Shown: in pieces, positions 15,332 through 24,102 of the stretch
Layout: every line of letters begins with the position of its first letter
Position numbering within the stretch: the first letter of the stretch is position 1
Made by a program: the position numbers and the translations under genes
Notes under the pieces: model-generated
Databases searched by the model: none
Seen by the model: only the letters and a program-made list of their open reading frames with translations
Told to the model about the DNA's origin: nothing
Origin: Cryobacterium zongtaii
GTDB taxonomy: Bacteria; Actinomycetota; Actinomycetes; Actinomycetales; Microbacteriaceae
Direction: 5' to 3'
Assembly (NCBI RefSeq): GCF_002909375.1
Contig: NZ_PPXD01000026.1
Coordinates: forward strand, 372,001 to 436,000
DNA: 64,000 nucleotides

Positions 15332-16843
15332 CTAGACGGCGGCCGGAGCAACTTCCGGCTTCGTGTAATTGTGGTGGGCCTGCGCCACGGCTTCGTCGAA
15401 CTCCGCCTCAATCTCCATCGACGGCTTGTAGGTGGCCAGCGAGACCACCACTGTCACCAGCAGGCTCGCGAGGAAGCCCGGCACGATCTCATACATCGTG
15501 GCGCTCAGCTCGGAGTTGCCCCAGACGAACACGACCACAGCACCGGTGACCATGCCCGCCAGGGCACCCCAGGTGGAGAGCTTCTTCCAATACAGCGAGA
15601 GCAGCACCACGGGGCCGAACGCCGCACCGAAGCCGGCCCAGGCAAAGCCGACCAGTTCCAGGATGGTCGAATCCCGGTTCAGTGCGATCAGCCCGGCGAC
15701 GAGGGCCACCAGCAGCACGCCCAGACGGCCGAGCATGACCAGCTGCTTGGGCGTCGCATCCTTTTTGCCCACGATCTTGTACAGGTCCTCGACCAGCGCC
15801 GAGGAGCAGACGATCAGCTGCGACGAGATGGTGCTCATGATCGCGGCCAGCACCGCCGCCAGCACCAGACCGGCGACGAACGGGTGGAACAGGATCTGCG
15901 AGAGCAGCAGGAACACGGTTTCCGGGTTGTCCAGGGTCACGTCGGGGTTCTGCTGGAAGTAGGCGATGCCGATCAGCGCCGTGGCCAGGGCGCCGAGGGC
16001 GGTGAGAATCATCCAGCCGATGCCGATCCGGCGGCCGGCCTTGGCGTCCTGCGGGCTGCGCAGCGCCATGAACCGCACGAGGATGTGCGGTTGGCCGACG
16101 TAGCCCAGGCCCCACGCGGCGGCGGAGATGACGCCGAGCACGGATCCGCCGGCGGTGAGCGAGAGCAGGTCGGGGTTGACCTCGCGGATGGAGTCGATGG
16201 TGGCGCCGATGCCGCCGGTGGCGGAGAGGGCCACCACGGGCACCACGATCAGTGCGGCGAGCATCAGCAGGCCCTGCGCGACGTCGGTGAGGGTGGCGCC
16301 GAGGAAGCCGCCGAAGAGGGTGTAGAGCAGGGTGACGCCGGCGACGATGAGCATCCCGGCCAGGAAGGTGGAGCCGAACGAGTTCTCGAAGAACACCCCG
16401 CCGGCGACCATGCCGGAGGACACGTAGAACGTGAAGAACACCAGGATGATCACACCGGAGACCACGCGCAGCAGACGCGAGGTGTCCTTGAGCCGGTTCT
16501 CGAAGAAGCTCGGGATGGTGATGGAGTTGTTGGACACGTGGGTGTACGAGCGCAGCCGCGGGGCCACAAACTTCCAGTTCAGCCAGGCGCCGATGGTGAG
16601 GCCGATCGCGATCCACGCCTCCACCAGACCGGACACGTAGATGGCGCCGGGCAGGCCGAGCAGCAGCCAACCCGACATGTCGGATGCGCCGGCGCTGAGC
16701 GCCGCGGTGCCGGGCTTCAGGCCGCGGCCGGCGAGCATGTAGTCGTCCAGATCCTTCGTTTGCCGAAAGGCAAACCAGCCGATTGCGAGCATCCCGGCGA
16801 AGTACAGCACAATCGCCGCCAACTGAAAAGTTTGATCCGTCAT
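15332..16843 (-). CDS. putP: sodium/proline symporter
   Basis: A 503-residue solute:sodium symporter with 13 membrane segments. It has the PutP-type start (RQTKDLDDYMLAGRGL, SAGASDMSGWLLLGLPGAIY with the conserved Na+-site region) and WGLGYVGQPHILVRFMA in the middle. It should import proline with Na+ for nutrition or osmoprotection. The ATG at 16843 has AAAGGA about 7 bases upstream; the frame is open to 16915 without a site. It is monocistronic with a terminator hairpin downstream. Confidence 0.9.
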   Translation of the reverse strand: MTDQTFQLAAIVLYFAGMLAIGWFAFRQTKDLDDYMLAGRGLKPGTAALSAGASDMSGWLLLGLPGAIYVSGLVEAWIAIGLTIGAWLNWKFVAPRLRSYTHVSNNSITIPSFFENRLKDTSRLLRVVSGVIILVFFTFYVSSGMVAGGVFFENSFGSTFLAGMLIVAGVTLLYTLFGGFLGATLTDVAQGLLMLAALIVVPVVALSATGGIGATIDSIREVNPDLLSLTAGGSVLGVISAAAWGLGYVGQPHILVRFMALRSPQDAKAGRRIGIGWMILTALGALATALIGIAYFQQNPDVTLDNPETVFLLLSQILFHPFVAGLVLAAVLAAIMSTISSQLIVCSSALVEDLYKIVGKKDATPKQLVMLGRLGVLLVALVAGLIALNRDSTILELVGFAWAGFGAAFGPVVLLSLYWKKLSTWGALAGMVTGAVVVFVWGNSELSATMYEIVPGFLASLLVTVVVSLATYKPSMEIEAEFDEAVAQAHHNYTKPEVAPAAV

Positions 16844-16990
16844 TGGAGTTCCTTTTGTTCGGATGCCCGGCCTGCGGGCACTCGGATGCCGCAAGCGGGC
16901 ACGAGAAGTCGTCAAGTTTCACACACAAACGGGTTTCTGTGAAGTCGCACAGCCCGAACGGCGTCGCCACGGGGTCGTTCACCGGCTCGG

Positions 16991-18292
16991 TTAGGACCCG
17001 GAGGGAGTGGTCCGTCCGGGCGCCGGTATCAGGGTCTCGAGCTCGTCCATCAGGGTGGTGCCGGCGGCGTCGTGTCGGATCGCCTGGCCCAGCGCCTCGG
17101 CGGCCTTTCGGTAGTCGTCGGTGCCGAGCACCGTGGTCACACCCCGGGCGATGCGCTGTGCCGGTGCGCGCCGCGACACCGCCACTCCGGCGCCGCGAGC
17201 CGTGACCCGGGCGGCGTTGTCGGCCTGGTCGCGGCCGTGGTGCAGGATCACCAGGGGCAGTCCCGCCGCGAGCGCCTTGATGACGGTGCCGTGGCCACCG
17301 TGGGTGACAACGAGGCTGGCGTGGCGCATCACCTCGCGGTGCGGCGCCGAATCCACCACCGTGACATTCGCCGGCGCCCGTAGCGCGTCGGCGGGAACCG
17401 TGGGCCCCGTGGTCACCAGCCCCCGCACGGGCAGGCTGCCGAGCGCGTCGACGACCCGTTGCAGGCAGTCCGCCTGGTTCTGGAACGTGGAGGACATCGC
17501 GACCAGGACCAGCGGATTGTCACCGGCCGGCGCGGCCCATTCCTCCTCGGCCGCCCAGGCCGGATCGTCCAGAATCGGCCCCACATAGCGGGCGTTGTGC
17601 GGCAGCGTCGCCGGGAAGTCGAACGCCCGGGAGGTGAGCACGAGCTGACGTCGGGCGTGATGGATCTGGTCCCACATGTGCGCGACCGGGCCGAGACCGT
17701 AGTCGGCCCGCACCGCGTTGATCTTCTCCAGCGCGTACCGGTCGATCATCCGGGCGCCCAGGGCGGTCATGGTCTCATCCCGCAGTCGCCCGAGCGGTCC
17801 GTGCACGGGTGACAGGCCGGACCCGAACGGCGGCATGCCCGTGGCCGGCAACGGGTAGGAGTTGGGGAGCAGCACATCAAACGGGCATCCGTAGGCCTCG
17901 GCGGCGATCATGGCACCGAGCGCAAAGGAGGAGGTGACCAGCAGGTCCGGCCGCACGGCGTCCAGAGCCGCCGTCGTGTCCCGGGCCTGGGCCGGCGCCG
18001 GACCGGTGAACATGTAGTCGGCGATCCCCCGGGCGAGGCTCGTCGGGGTGCGCAACTCATAGTCGCGAAACGCCTCGGCCGGGCTCCACAGGCAGGGCAC
18101 GAACATCGCGCCGGTGTTGCGCACCTGGTCCGCCAGCGACTCGTCCGCGAGCACGGTGACCCGGTGCCCCCGGTCGACCAGCCGGCGTGCGACACCGAGC
18201 TCGGGAGGAACGGTGCCACCGCCGTCGGTGAGGGCGAACAGGTAGGTGCGCGGTGTGACGGTGGTCTCGGAGGTCGACGCGACGCCGGTCAT
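16991..18292 (-). CDS. glycosyltransferase, GT1/MGT-like (UDP-sugar dependent)
   Basis: A 433-residue GT-B protein. The N-terminal half opens with YLFALTDGGGTVPPELGVARRLVDRGHRVTVL, and the C-terminal half holds the donor-site region VVTHGGHGTVIKALAAGLPLVILHHGRDQADNAARV, as in macrolide/flavonoid glycosyltransferases and UDP-glucuronosyltransferase-like enzymes. The acceptor is unknown. The ATG at 18292 lies 7 bases after TACTAT (18305-18300), a leaderless promoter; the frame runs open to 18505 but without similarity. Confidence 0.85.
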   Translation of the reverse strand: MTGVASTSETTVTPRTYLFALTDGGGTVPPELGVARRLVDRGHRVTVLADESLADQVRNTGAMFVPCLWSPAEAFRDYELRTPTSLARGIADYMFTGPAPAQARDTTAALDAVRPDLLVTSSFALGAMIAAEAYGCPFDVLLPNSYPLPATGMPPFGSGLSPVHGPLGRLRDETMTALGARMIDRYALEKINAVRADYGLGPVAHMWDQIHHARRQLVLTSRAFDFPATLPHNARYVGPILDDPAWAAEEEWAAPAGDNPLVLVAMSSTFQNQADCLQRVVDALGSLPVRGLVTTGPTVPADALRAPANVTVVDSAPHREVMRHASLVVTHGGHGTVIKALAAGLPLVILHHGRDQADNAARVTARGAGVAVSRRAPAQRIARGVTTVLGTDDYRKAAEALGQAIRHDAAGTTLMDELETLIPAPGRTTPSGS

Positions 18293-18299
18293 GCCGCTG

Positions 18300-18305
18300 A
18301 TAGTA
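18300..18305 (-). promoter_or_regulatory. -10 element of leaderless promoter (glycosyltransferase)
   Basis: Minus-strand TACTAT followed by CAGCGGC and the ATG at 18292; identical hexamer and spacing to the VOC promoter at 1342. Confidence 0.5.
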
Positions 18306-18342
18306 CGCCGATTGCCGGTTCCGGCGACGACCGCGCCGGTTT

Positions 18343-18726
18343 CTAGACGACCGCCAGCTCGGCGCCGAGCACGGCGTGGGTGATGAGGCGGTCCAGCGCT
18401 CGCACGTCGACGGCCTTGCCCACCTTGATCTTGATGTGACCGGCGCGCGTCCACAACTCGATTTCCCCGTTCATGTCGAGCGAGCCGGCGTTCTCCGACG
18501 ATCACATGTTCACGCTGGAGTACGGCAGCGAGTACATCTCGACCTTCTTACCGGTGATCCCCTGAGCATCCCGCACGATAAGACGCTTGGTCGTGAACAC
18601 CGCGCTGTCCCGGAACGTCTTGTACGCCGCGACCGCCTTCTCCCCCGGAACAAGCATGGGTTCAACGTCGGCCGGGATCGGAACCTCGGAGACGAATGTC
18701 CAGGCGGTGATTGCAGCGGTATCCAT
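18343..18726 (-). pseudogene. PH-domain protein gene with in-frame TGA
   Basis: From ATG 18726 (AAAGGA six bases upstream) the frame encodes a bacterial PH domain: PGEKAVAAYKTFRDSAVFTTKRLIV and KVEMYSLPYSSVNM. It then meets TGA at 18504-18502. The same frame continues without interruption as SSENAGSLDMNGEIELWTRAGHIKI and on to TAG at 18345-18343. Relatives as I remember them have Trp after NM, so a single TGG-to-TGA change is the simplest reading. Either it is a recent nonsense mutation, a sequencing error, or the TGA is read through. Confidence 0.75.
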
Positions 18727-18843
18727 GGGAGTCCTTTGGGTCAGGTTCACCGCGTCTGAACGGATGCGGAACGGCCAATCTATTGCTCGTCGGCCACGCG
18801 CTCGGGCAGCGGCAGACCCCCACAGCGGGGCTTCCGAAGCGCC

Positions 18844-19245
18844 CTACCGCGGTCGCCGCAACCGGATCGGCCCCTTCGCTGTCGACGGATCCACCACGGA
18901 ACCACCCTGCGTGATCTGCAGTGCTCCGCGGGCGACCATCCGCCGGGCGGCCCGCCGGGCCGGCTCCATGAGGTCGCGCCACTCCTCGCCGCCGATGGCC
19001 CGCGCCGCGTCGGACGGACAGATCGTGGCATCCTGCGCCCGCGCATCCAGCAACGTCACGATGGTCTCCTCCAGCCGGAGGTCGGTCGAGTTGACGCCGT
19101 GTGAGCGGCACGCGGCGGAGCAGTATTTCACCGCATCCCAGTTGTCAGCCCACTTGGCGCGCCACTCGATGCGCCGTCCACACGAGGCGCAGGTCTTGTC
19201 TGCCCGTTCATCGGGAGAGGCGGGGGTGCGTTGACGGTGGGCCAT
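18844..19245 (-). CDS. DUF2256-DUF3253 two-domain protein
   Basis: A 133-residue protein. The N-terminal DUF2256 zinc-ribbon-like part (residues 18-48) has KTCASCGRRIEWRAKW and KYCSAACR, giving four Cys. The DUF3253 domain (about 55-130), a small winged-helix-like module, carries LEETIVTLLDARA, TICPSDAARAIGGEEWRDLMEPARRAARRM and LQITQGG. Function is unknown. It follows the PH-domain pseudogene upstream on the same strand by about 120 bases. Confidence 0.85.
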   Translation of the reverse strand: MAHRQRTPASPDERADKTCASCGRRIEWRAKWADNWDAVKYCSAACRSHGVNSTDLRLEETIVTLLDARAQDATICPSDAARAIGGEEWRDLMEPARRAARRMVARGALQITQGGSVVDPSTAKGPIRLRRPR

Positions 19246-19283
19246 GCCTTCTATCCTGCGGGATTCCTGCCCTGAGCGCTCTC

Positions 19284-20318
19284 CTACTGGCCGGCCGCCA
19301 CGTCGATCAGCACCTTTCCCACCACGCCGCTCTCCACCAGCGCATGGGCATCCGCGGTGTGCGCGAGATCGGTGCGGTGCAACGGCAGCCCAGCCTCCTC
19401 CCCCACGGCGAGCGCGCCGTCGATGAGTGCCGCGGTGATGTCCTCGGCCGCCGCCCGAATCGCGTCCATCCCCACCGTGTAGAGCAGCACGAACTGGTAG
19501 CGCACGTTGAGGCTGAAGTGCTGGCGCACGTCGAGGGTCATCTGGTCGCCGCCGTTGTTGGCGTAGACCGCGATCGACCCACGGTTACGGATGACCGCCA
19601 GGTCTAGCCGCGCATTCTGGGCAGGTGCGACCTCAACGATCAGGTCCACCCCCTCCGGTGCGATCGCCCGGATCTGGCCGACGATGTCCGGGTCGGTGTA
19701 GGTGAGCACGTGCTGAGCGCCGGCGGCGGTGGCCAGTGCCGCCTTTGCCGGTGAACTCACGGTCGTGATGACGGATGCCCCGGCCCACCGGGCCAGCTGG
19801 ATCGCGGCATGCCCGACCGCCCCGGCCCCGCCGGCCACGAGTACGACTGTGCCGGCCAGCGCCCCCGGCTGCAGCCGGCGCGGACCGTCTTCGGCCACCG
19901 TCAACGCGCGATGCGCCGTGATCGCCGGCACCCCAAGGCTTGCGCCCTGGTCGAAGCTCGCGTTCGCCGGCAGCCCGAAGACGCGCTCCGCGGGGAGCAC
20001 GGCGTATTCCTGGGCCGAGCCGCTGTTCGCCCGCTGGTACGCGGCGAGCGCCAGCCAGACCCGGTCGCCCACCGCGACATGCTGCACGCCGGCGCCGACC
20101 TCTTCCACGATGCCGGCACCGTCCTGGCCGGGCACGACATCGTCGAATGCCAGCTTCTCGCCCGGTACCGAGCCGGCGCGGGACTTCCAGTCGGTGGGGT
20201 TCACCCCGCTGACCACAATGCGCACCCGCACCTCGCCCGCGCCGGGTTCGGTCACCGGCCGATCCACGAGCTGAAGCACGGACGGGTCACCGGTCTGGCT
20301 GTACACAATGGTCTTCAT
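19284..20318 (-). CDS. NADPH:quinone reductase-like zinc-free medium-chain dehydrogenase
   Basis: A 344-residue MDR-family protein: the GroES-like N-terminus MKTIVYSQTGDPSVLQLVDRP and the motif SGVNPTDWKSRAG are followed by the NADP-binding VLVAGGAGAVGHAAIQLARWAGA near residue 160. The catalytic zinc ligands of alcohol dehydrogenases are missing, as in QOR enzymes that reduce quinones or enones with NADPH. The start at 20318 matches the family start exactly; the frame remains open far upstream but this is high-GC read-through. Confidence 0.88.
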   Translation of the reverse strand: MKTIVYSQTGDPSVLQLVDRPVTEPGAGEVRVRIVVSGVNPTDWKSRAGSVPGEKLAFDDVVPGQDGAGIVEEVGAGVQHVAVGDRVWLALAAYQRANSGSAQEYAVLPAERVFGLPANASFDQGASLGVPAITAHRALTVAEDGPRRLQPGALAGTVVLVAGGAGAVGHAAIQLARWAGASVITTVSSPAKAALATAAGAQHVLTYTDPDIVGQIRAIAPEGVDLIVEVAPAQNARLDLAVIRNRGSIAVYANNGGDQMTLDVRQHFSLNVRYQFVLLYTVGMDAIRAAAEDITAALIDGALAVGEEAGLPLHRTDLAHTADAHALVESGVVGKVLIDVAAGQ

Positions 20319-20364
20319 ATCAGGGGTAACGCAGCCGCCGCCGGAATGGTTCCCGTGGCAGCAC

Positions 20365-20399
20365 AACGGCCCCGCAGCAATGGTCGCTGCGGGGCCGTT
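20365..20399 (-). terminator. strong hairpin terminator of TM2 gene
   Basis: A perfect 14-base stem (AACGGCCCCGCAGC with GCTGCGGGGCCGTT) and a 7-base loop lie 17 bases after the TM2 gene's stop on the minus strand and before the quinone reductase start. It has no U-tract. Confidence 0.7.
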
Positions 20400-20415
20400 C
20401 ACGTGCGTGTGCTGG

Positions 20416-21450
20416 TTAGCCCTGCGCGATGGTCCAGGTCCCGGTGGCGAAGACGGCGATGACCGACGGGCCGGCGCTGATCGGAACGGTGCCCGAGTAG
20501 GGGCTGGCGCCGTTGACCAGGCTGGCCCCGCTGAAGTTGCCGTTGGAGTATTCGACGTCGGTGTACTCGAACACGGCGAAGACGCCTTCAGTCTCGGAGC
20601 TGAGCACCAGGTTGGTCGCGTCACCGTTGTAGAAGAACACGTTCTCGCCGGTTCCGGCGGTCGGGAGCTCGGTCGCGTAGGAGATAGGCGCAACGTCGAT
20701 CGTCCAGGGGCCATCTGCCGTGATCTTGAGCGAGACAGCAGGCTCCTCGGAATCGAGCCCGTACAGACCGTAGGCAAGGATGCCGGTGTAGGCACCGAAG
20801 GCATTCACGCTCATTGCCGACATAGTGGGCTGGTTCTGCGCGTCCAGCACCTCTACGAAGAAGTTACTTGTTCCCGCGTGGGTTGCCCGCACCAGTCCGG
20901 CCGCGGTATCAGCCGGCAGCGTGACGACCGAGTCACCGGTGCCGGACTGGCTGATGGCCTCGAACGTGCCGTACTTCTCGTCGGCCCAGGCGGCCAGGTC
21001 GGTCGGCTTGGCCACGGCCTCGGCCTCGGTCTCGGCCTCGACCGGCGCGGCGGCGGTGTCGTCCAGCTCCTGAGCGGACTGCGAGATCGCTGCCACAGTC
21101 GCCGCGGCGGTTGCGCCAGCCACGGCGCCGCCGATGCCACCAACCACAACGAAGATGCCCGTGATAATCCAGGCCAGGACCTTTTTCTGGTCATAGCCGG
21201 TGAGCGGCTGGCCCTGCTTGTCCTTCGTCTTACCGATGAGCACGATGATCAGGTCGATCAGCGACCAGATACCGAGGCCGCCGGCGGTCACGAGCTTGAG
21301 CACGCCGGTGCCGATCTTGCCGAGGTAGAACCGGTCGGCGCCGAAGCCGCCCAGGAGCCAGGCGAACAGCCAGGTGGCGACGAAGCTCCGCTGCGGGTGG
21401 ACCGGCGTGGTCATCACGATCGGATCTTTGGTGACGGTGGGGGTGGACAT
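20416..21450 (-). CDS. TM2 domain membrane protein
   Basis: A 344-residue protein. The N-terminal TM2 domain (about residues 20-75) shows SFVATWLFAWLLGGFGADRFYLGKIGTGVLKL and GIWSLIDLIIVL, two helices with the conserved DRFYLG turn. A third helix (about 92-115) and an exported or cytoplasmic beta-rich domain (about 150-344) follow, with a repeated GxTLP/GTWTI-like strand pattern. The ATG at 21450 has AAGGAG 5 bases upstream. TM2 proteins have no settled function. Confidence 0.8.
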   Translation of the reverse strand: MSTPTVTKDPIVMTTPVHPQRSFVATWLFAWLLGGFGADRFYLGKIGTGVLKLVTAGGLGIWSLIDLIIVLIGKTKDKQGQPLTGYDQKKVLAWIITGIFVVVGGIGGAVAGATAAATVAAISQSAQELDDTAAAPVEAETEAEAVAKPTDLAAWADEKYGTFEAISQSGTGDSVVTLPADTAAGLVRATHAGTSNFFVEVLDAQNQPTMSAMSVNAFGAYTGILAYGLYGLDSEEPAVSLKITADGPWTIDVAPISYATELPTAGTGENVFFYNGDATNLVLSSETEGVFAVFEYTDVEYSNGNFSGASLVNGASPYSGTVPISAGPSVIAVFATGTWTIAQG

Positions 21451-21664
21451 GTGACTCCTTGGTGAGCGTGACAACTCTGGGAGCCGACAGCCGCATGGAC
21501 CGACGTCGCGTGTGTCCCCCCAGAACACGTGTCTAAAGGATAGGGCCCTTGGCCCTGATCAACGGACAAAACAGGCTCATATTTCCAAGCTGCGCTCAAG
21601 GCACCCCGGCGGATGTGGCAAAGCGCCCGCCCCGACTCGTCGACGCGGCCGGCCGGCCGGGCAA

Positions 21665-22909
21665 TCAACGCGCACTACCCCGTGGACGCCTACGGAAAGA
21701 CCAAGCCCGGCGTGCGTGACGCTCTCGCCGAGCTCGCGCGATGAGCGCCCAGGTGAGCAGGGCGCCGGTCGCGAAGAACGCGCCGAGCAGGGCCGAGCCG
21801 GTCCACCCCGCGGAGTCGTAGAGGGCGGTGGTGGTCGTGGCGCCCAGAGCGGAACCGAGAGAGTAGAACACCATGTAGGCGCCAATCGTGGTGCTGATGC
21901 GGTCGGAATAGGCGGCGGTGAGGATGTGCTGGTTGCTCACGTGCACGACCTGCACCGCGAAGTCGAGCAGGACCACGCCGGCCACCAGAAGGATCAGCGA
22001 CCAACCGAGCTGTCCGATGGCCAGCCAGGACACGACCAGGGCAACGAGCGCGATGCCCACGACACGGTTGGCCTGCCCCGTGTCCGCCCAACGACCGGCG
22101 CGACCGGCACCCGCCGCGCCAGCGAGGCCGGCCAGGCCGAACAGGCCAATCTGCGCCTCGCTGAGGTACCACGGCGAAGCACTCAAGGGCAACGCCAGTC
22201 CGCTCCACAGTGCACCGAAGGACGCGAACAGGAAGAACGCGATCAGTCCACGGCCCAGAAACGCGGGATGCGTGAACATGCCGGCGAAGGAACTCAGCAG
22301 CGACCCATACCGGGAGACGCGCCCCCGGTCATCCGCAGGCAGCAGCAGCAGGACCAACCCGGCCAGCGTCGCCGCGAGCACGGCGAGCACCACGTAAATG
22401 CTGCGCCACCCCCACACCTCCGTCAGGAGCCCAGCAAGCAGGCGCACACCGAGGATGCCGATCAACACGCCCGACGTGACGATGCCGATGTTGCGGCCGC
22501 GCTCGGACGGTGCCGAGAGGGCCGTCGCGTAGGCGACCGCGGTCTGCACCACCACGGCGAACAGGCCCGCCATCGCGAGTCCGACAAACGCCAGCCACGC
22601 TTCCGAGGCGACCGCCACCACCATCAGGCCCGCCGCGACCACAACCAGGTGCACCAGGATCAGGCGCCTGCGGTCGAGGAGATCCCCCAGCGGCACCAGG
22701 AGAATCAGCCCGACCAGGTAACCGAGTTGGCCCACGGCCACGAACCATCCCACCGCGTCGACCGGCACACCCAGATCACGCCCCATCTGGCCCACGACCG
22801 GCTGCCCCGCATACACACTCGCCACCGCGACCCCGCAGACCACCGCAAGCAGCACCCTTGTCCATCCGTTGATATCAACCACCCCATTCAGTTGCAATTT
22901 GCTACTCAA
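21665..22909 (-). CDS. MFS transporter, divergent from HxlR regulator
   Basis: A 414-residue major facilitator with 12 membrane segments and the motif PLGDLLDRRRLILVHL (about 75-90). It resembles chloramphenicol/arabinose-type efflux proteins (AraJ-like). The start is uncertain: TTG at 22909 opens the frame, but GTG codons about nine or seventeen codons later are alternatives because the divergent operator overlaps the TTG. It is transcribed away from the HxlR regulator at 22958 and is probably its target. Confidence 0.85.
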   Translation of the reverse strand: MSSKLQLNGVVDINGWTRVLLAVVCGVAVASVYAGQPVVGQMGRDLGVPVDAVGWFVAVGQLGYLVGLILLVPLGDLLDRRRLILVHLVVVAAGLMVVAVASEAWLAFVGLAMAGLFAVVVQTAVAYATALSAPSERGRNIGIVTSGVLIGILGVRLLAGLLTEVWGWRSIYVVLAVLAATLAGLVLLLLPADDRGRVSRYGSLLSSFAGMFTHPAFLGRGLIAFFLFASFGALWSGLALPLSASPWYLSEAQIGLFGLAGLAGAAGAGRAGRWADTGQANRVVGIALVALVVSWLAIGQLGWSLILLVAGVVLLDFAVQVVHVSNQHILTAAYSDRISTTIGAYMVFYSLGSALGATTTTALYDSAGWTGSALLGAFFATGALLTWALIARARRERHARRAWSFRRRPRGSAR

Positions 22910-22928
22910 CGAAAGTTAGGGCAAACTG

Positions 22929-22943
22929 GTTGCACAATGCAAC
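22929..22943. promoter_or_regulatory. HxlR operator candidate between MFS and regulator
   Basis: GTTGCA-CAA-TGCAAC is a perfect inverted repeat; a second GTTGCA half site lies at 22891-22896. The site sits 14 bases before the HxlR ATG and 19 bases from the MFS start, as expected for a shared repressor site. Confidence 0.55.
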
Positions 22944-22957
22944 TCAACGGAGGTGTG

Positions 22958-23410
22958 ATGCCGGACGCCCCACCCGCACGCGTCGTGTGGACAGACCCGA
23001 ACTGCCCGGTGGCCCGAACGGCCGACCTGGTCGGTGACCGCTGGAGCCTGCTGGTCATCCGGGACGCGATGGACGGCGCCCGAACCTTCACCGATTTCGT
23101 TCAGCGCACAGGCATCGCGCGCAACATCCTCACCGACCGACTGCGCAAGCTCACCGCACACGGCCTCCTCACGCAGGTAGATGCGCCGTCCGGCACCCGC
23201 AAGCTCTATCAACTCACCGACGCGGGCAAAGACTTCTTTGCGGTGATCGTCGCTCTAAGGCAGTGGGGCGAGCGTCACGCGTTCGCCGACGGCGAAGATC
23301 GATCGGTGCTGCTCGGTGCGGATGACACCCGCGTCCCGCAACTCGTGCCGAGAGCGACGGACGGAACGGTTCTGACAAGCGAGAACACCCACGTCCGGCG
23401 GACGGCGTAA
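22958..23410 (+). CDS. HxlR family transcriptional regulator
   Basis: A 150-residue HxlR-type winged-helix protein: the N-terminal Cys (NCPVARTADLVGDRWSLLVIRD), TDFVQRTGIARNILTDRLRKL and the wing DAPSGTRKLYQLTDAG. The conserved Cys could be redox- or electrophile-sensing. The ATG at 22958 has GGAGG 5 bases upstream. It is divergent from the MFS gene and shares the palindrome at 22929. Confidence 0.88.
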   Translation: MPDAPPARVVWTDPNCPVARTADLVGDRWSLLVIRDAMDGARTFTDFVQRTGIARNILTDRLRKLTAHGLLTQVDAPSGTRKLYQLTDAGKDFFAVIVALRQWGERHAFADGEDRSVLLGADDTRVPQLVPRATDGTVLTSENTHVRRTA

Positions 23411-23479
23411 CGGCACGAATCCAGCTATCTCGACTTCCAGCAACTCAACCGGCAGCTACCGGAACCGGCGCGCAGGCCG

Positions 23480-24097
23480 CTATGCCGTCGGCTCGAACGT
23501 GATCGCGCCCGCCCTGGCGAAATCCCGGATCAGCACGAGAGCCTCTTCGACCAGGACCGAGTCGAACGTTCGTCCCTGGTCTTTTTCGTTCTTCTCGACG
23601 CTGAGCCGCCCCTCGTGGCCTGCGAGAACCTCTGTCTTTACAGCTTGGGCGATCTCTCCCAGAGTGCGCTCACCGTCGACGAACGGCAGAAAGCGCGCAC
23701 CAAGCTCCGAGACAGCGAAGGGTGCGTCGTCGCCGGCACGGAGGAGATATCCCTCGTCCAGGTCCTCGACAACGGCTATGTCCCGCCGCGGTACCGGCAC
23801 CACTTTGAGGTTCTCAGGGCCGGCATCGCCTGTCACCAGCGCAATGAAACCTTGACCTGCCAACCATCCGAGCAAACCCAACTCTTCCGCCGTGAACTCC
23901 CGTTCACCGACGGTGGGGTCGAGCGAACTGATGAAGGTGTAATACGCCGGAGTCAGCTTCACCCCGCGCTTGTCGCCACCGTTGCGGTCACCCACCGTAA
24001 GCGTGTGGCCGCTCTCGAAAGGCGTCAAATAGCCCAGTCCCACGTAACAAATTCCGGGGTTCACCATGGCCGGGTCGTAGTGGATGGTCATATGCAT
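23480..24097 (-). CDS. unknown protein with PqqD-like C-terminal domain
   Basis: A 205-residue protein. The region around 118-150 (PFAVSELGARFLPFVDGERTLGEIAQAV) follows the pattern of PqqD/RRE-type peptide-binding winged helices, namely a hydrophobic strand, then GxxTLxEI. The N-terminal part (MTIHYDPAMVNPGICYVGLGY) is unfamiliar. It begins five bases after the stop of the membrane protein gene upstream, so the two form an operon. There is no radical-SAM or other RiPP enzyme nearby, so a RiPP role is not supported. Confidence 0.6.
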   Translation of the reverse strand: MHMTIHYDPAMVNPGICYVGLGYLTPFESGHTLTVGDRNGGDKRGVKLTPAYYTFISSLDPTVGEREFTAEELGLLGWLAGQGFIALVTGDAGPENLKVVPVPRRDIAVVEDLDEGYLLRAGDDAPFAVSELGARFLPFVDGERTLGEIAQAVKTEVLAGHEGRLSVEKNEKDQGRTFDSVLVEEALVLIRDFARAGAITFEPTA

Positions 24098-24102
24098 CGC
24101 GC

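Noticed and set aside
23480-24097. RiPP biosynthesis cluster around the PqqD-like gene
   Set aside because: No precursor peptide, radical-SAM, YcaO or protease gene is near; the PqqD resemblance is limited to one segment.
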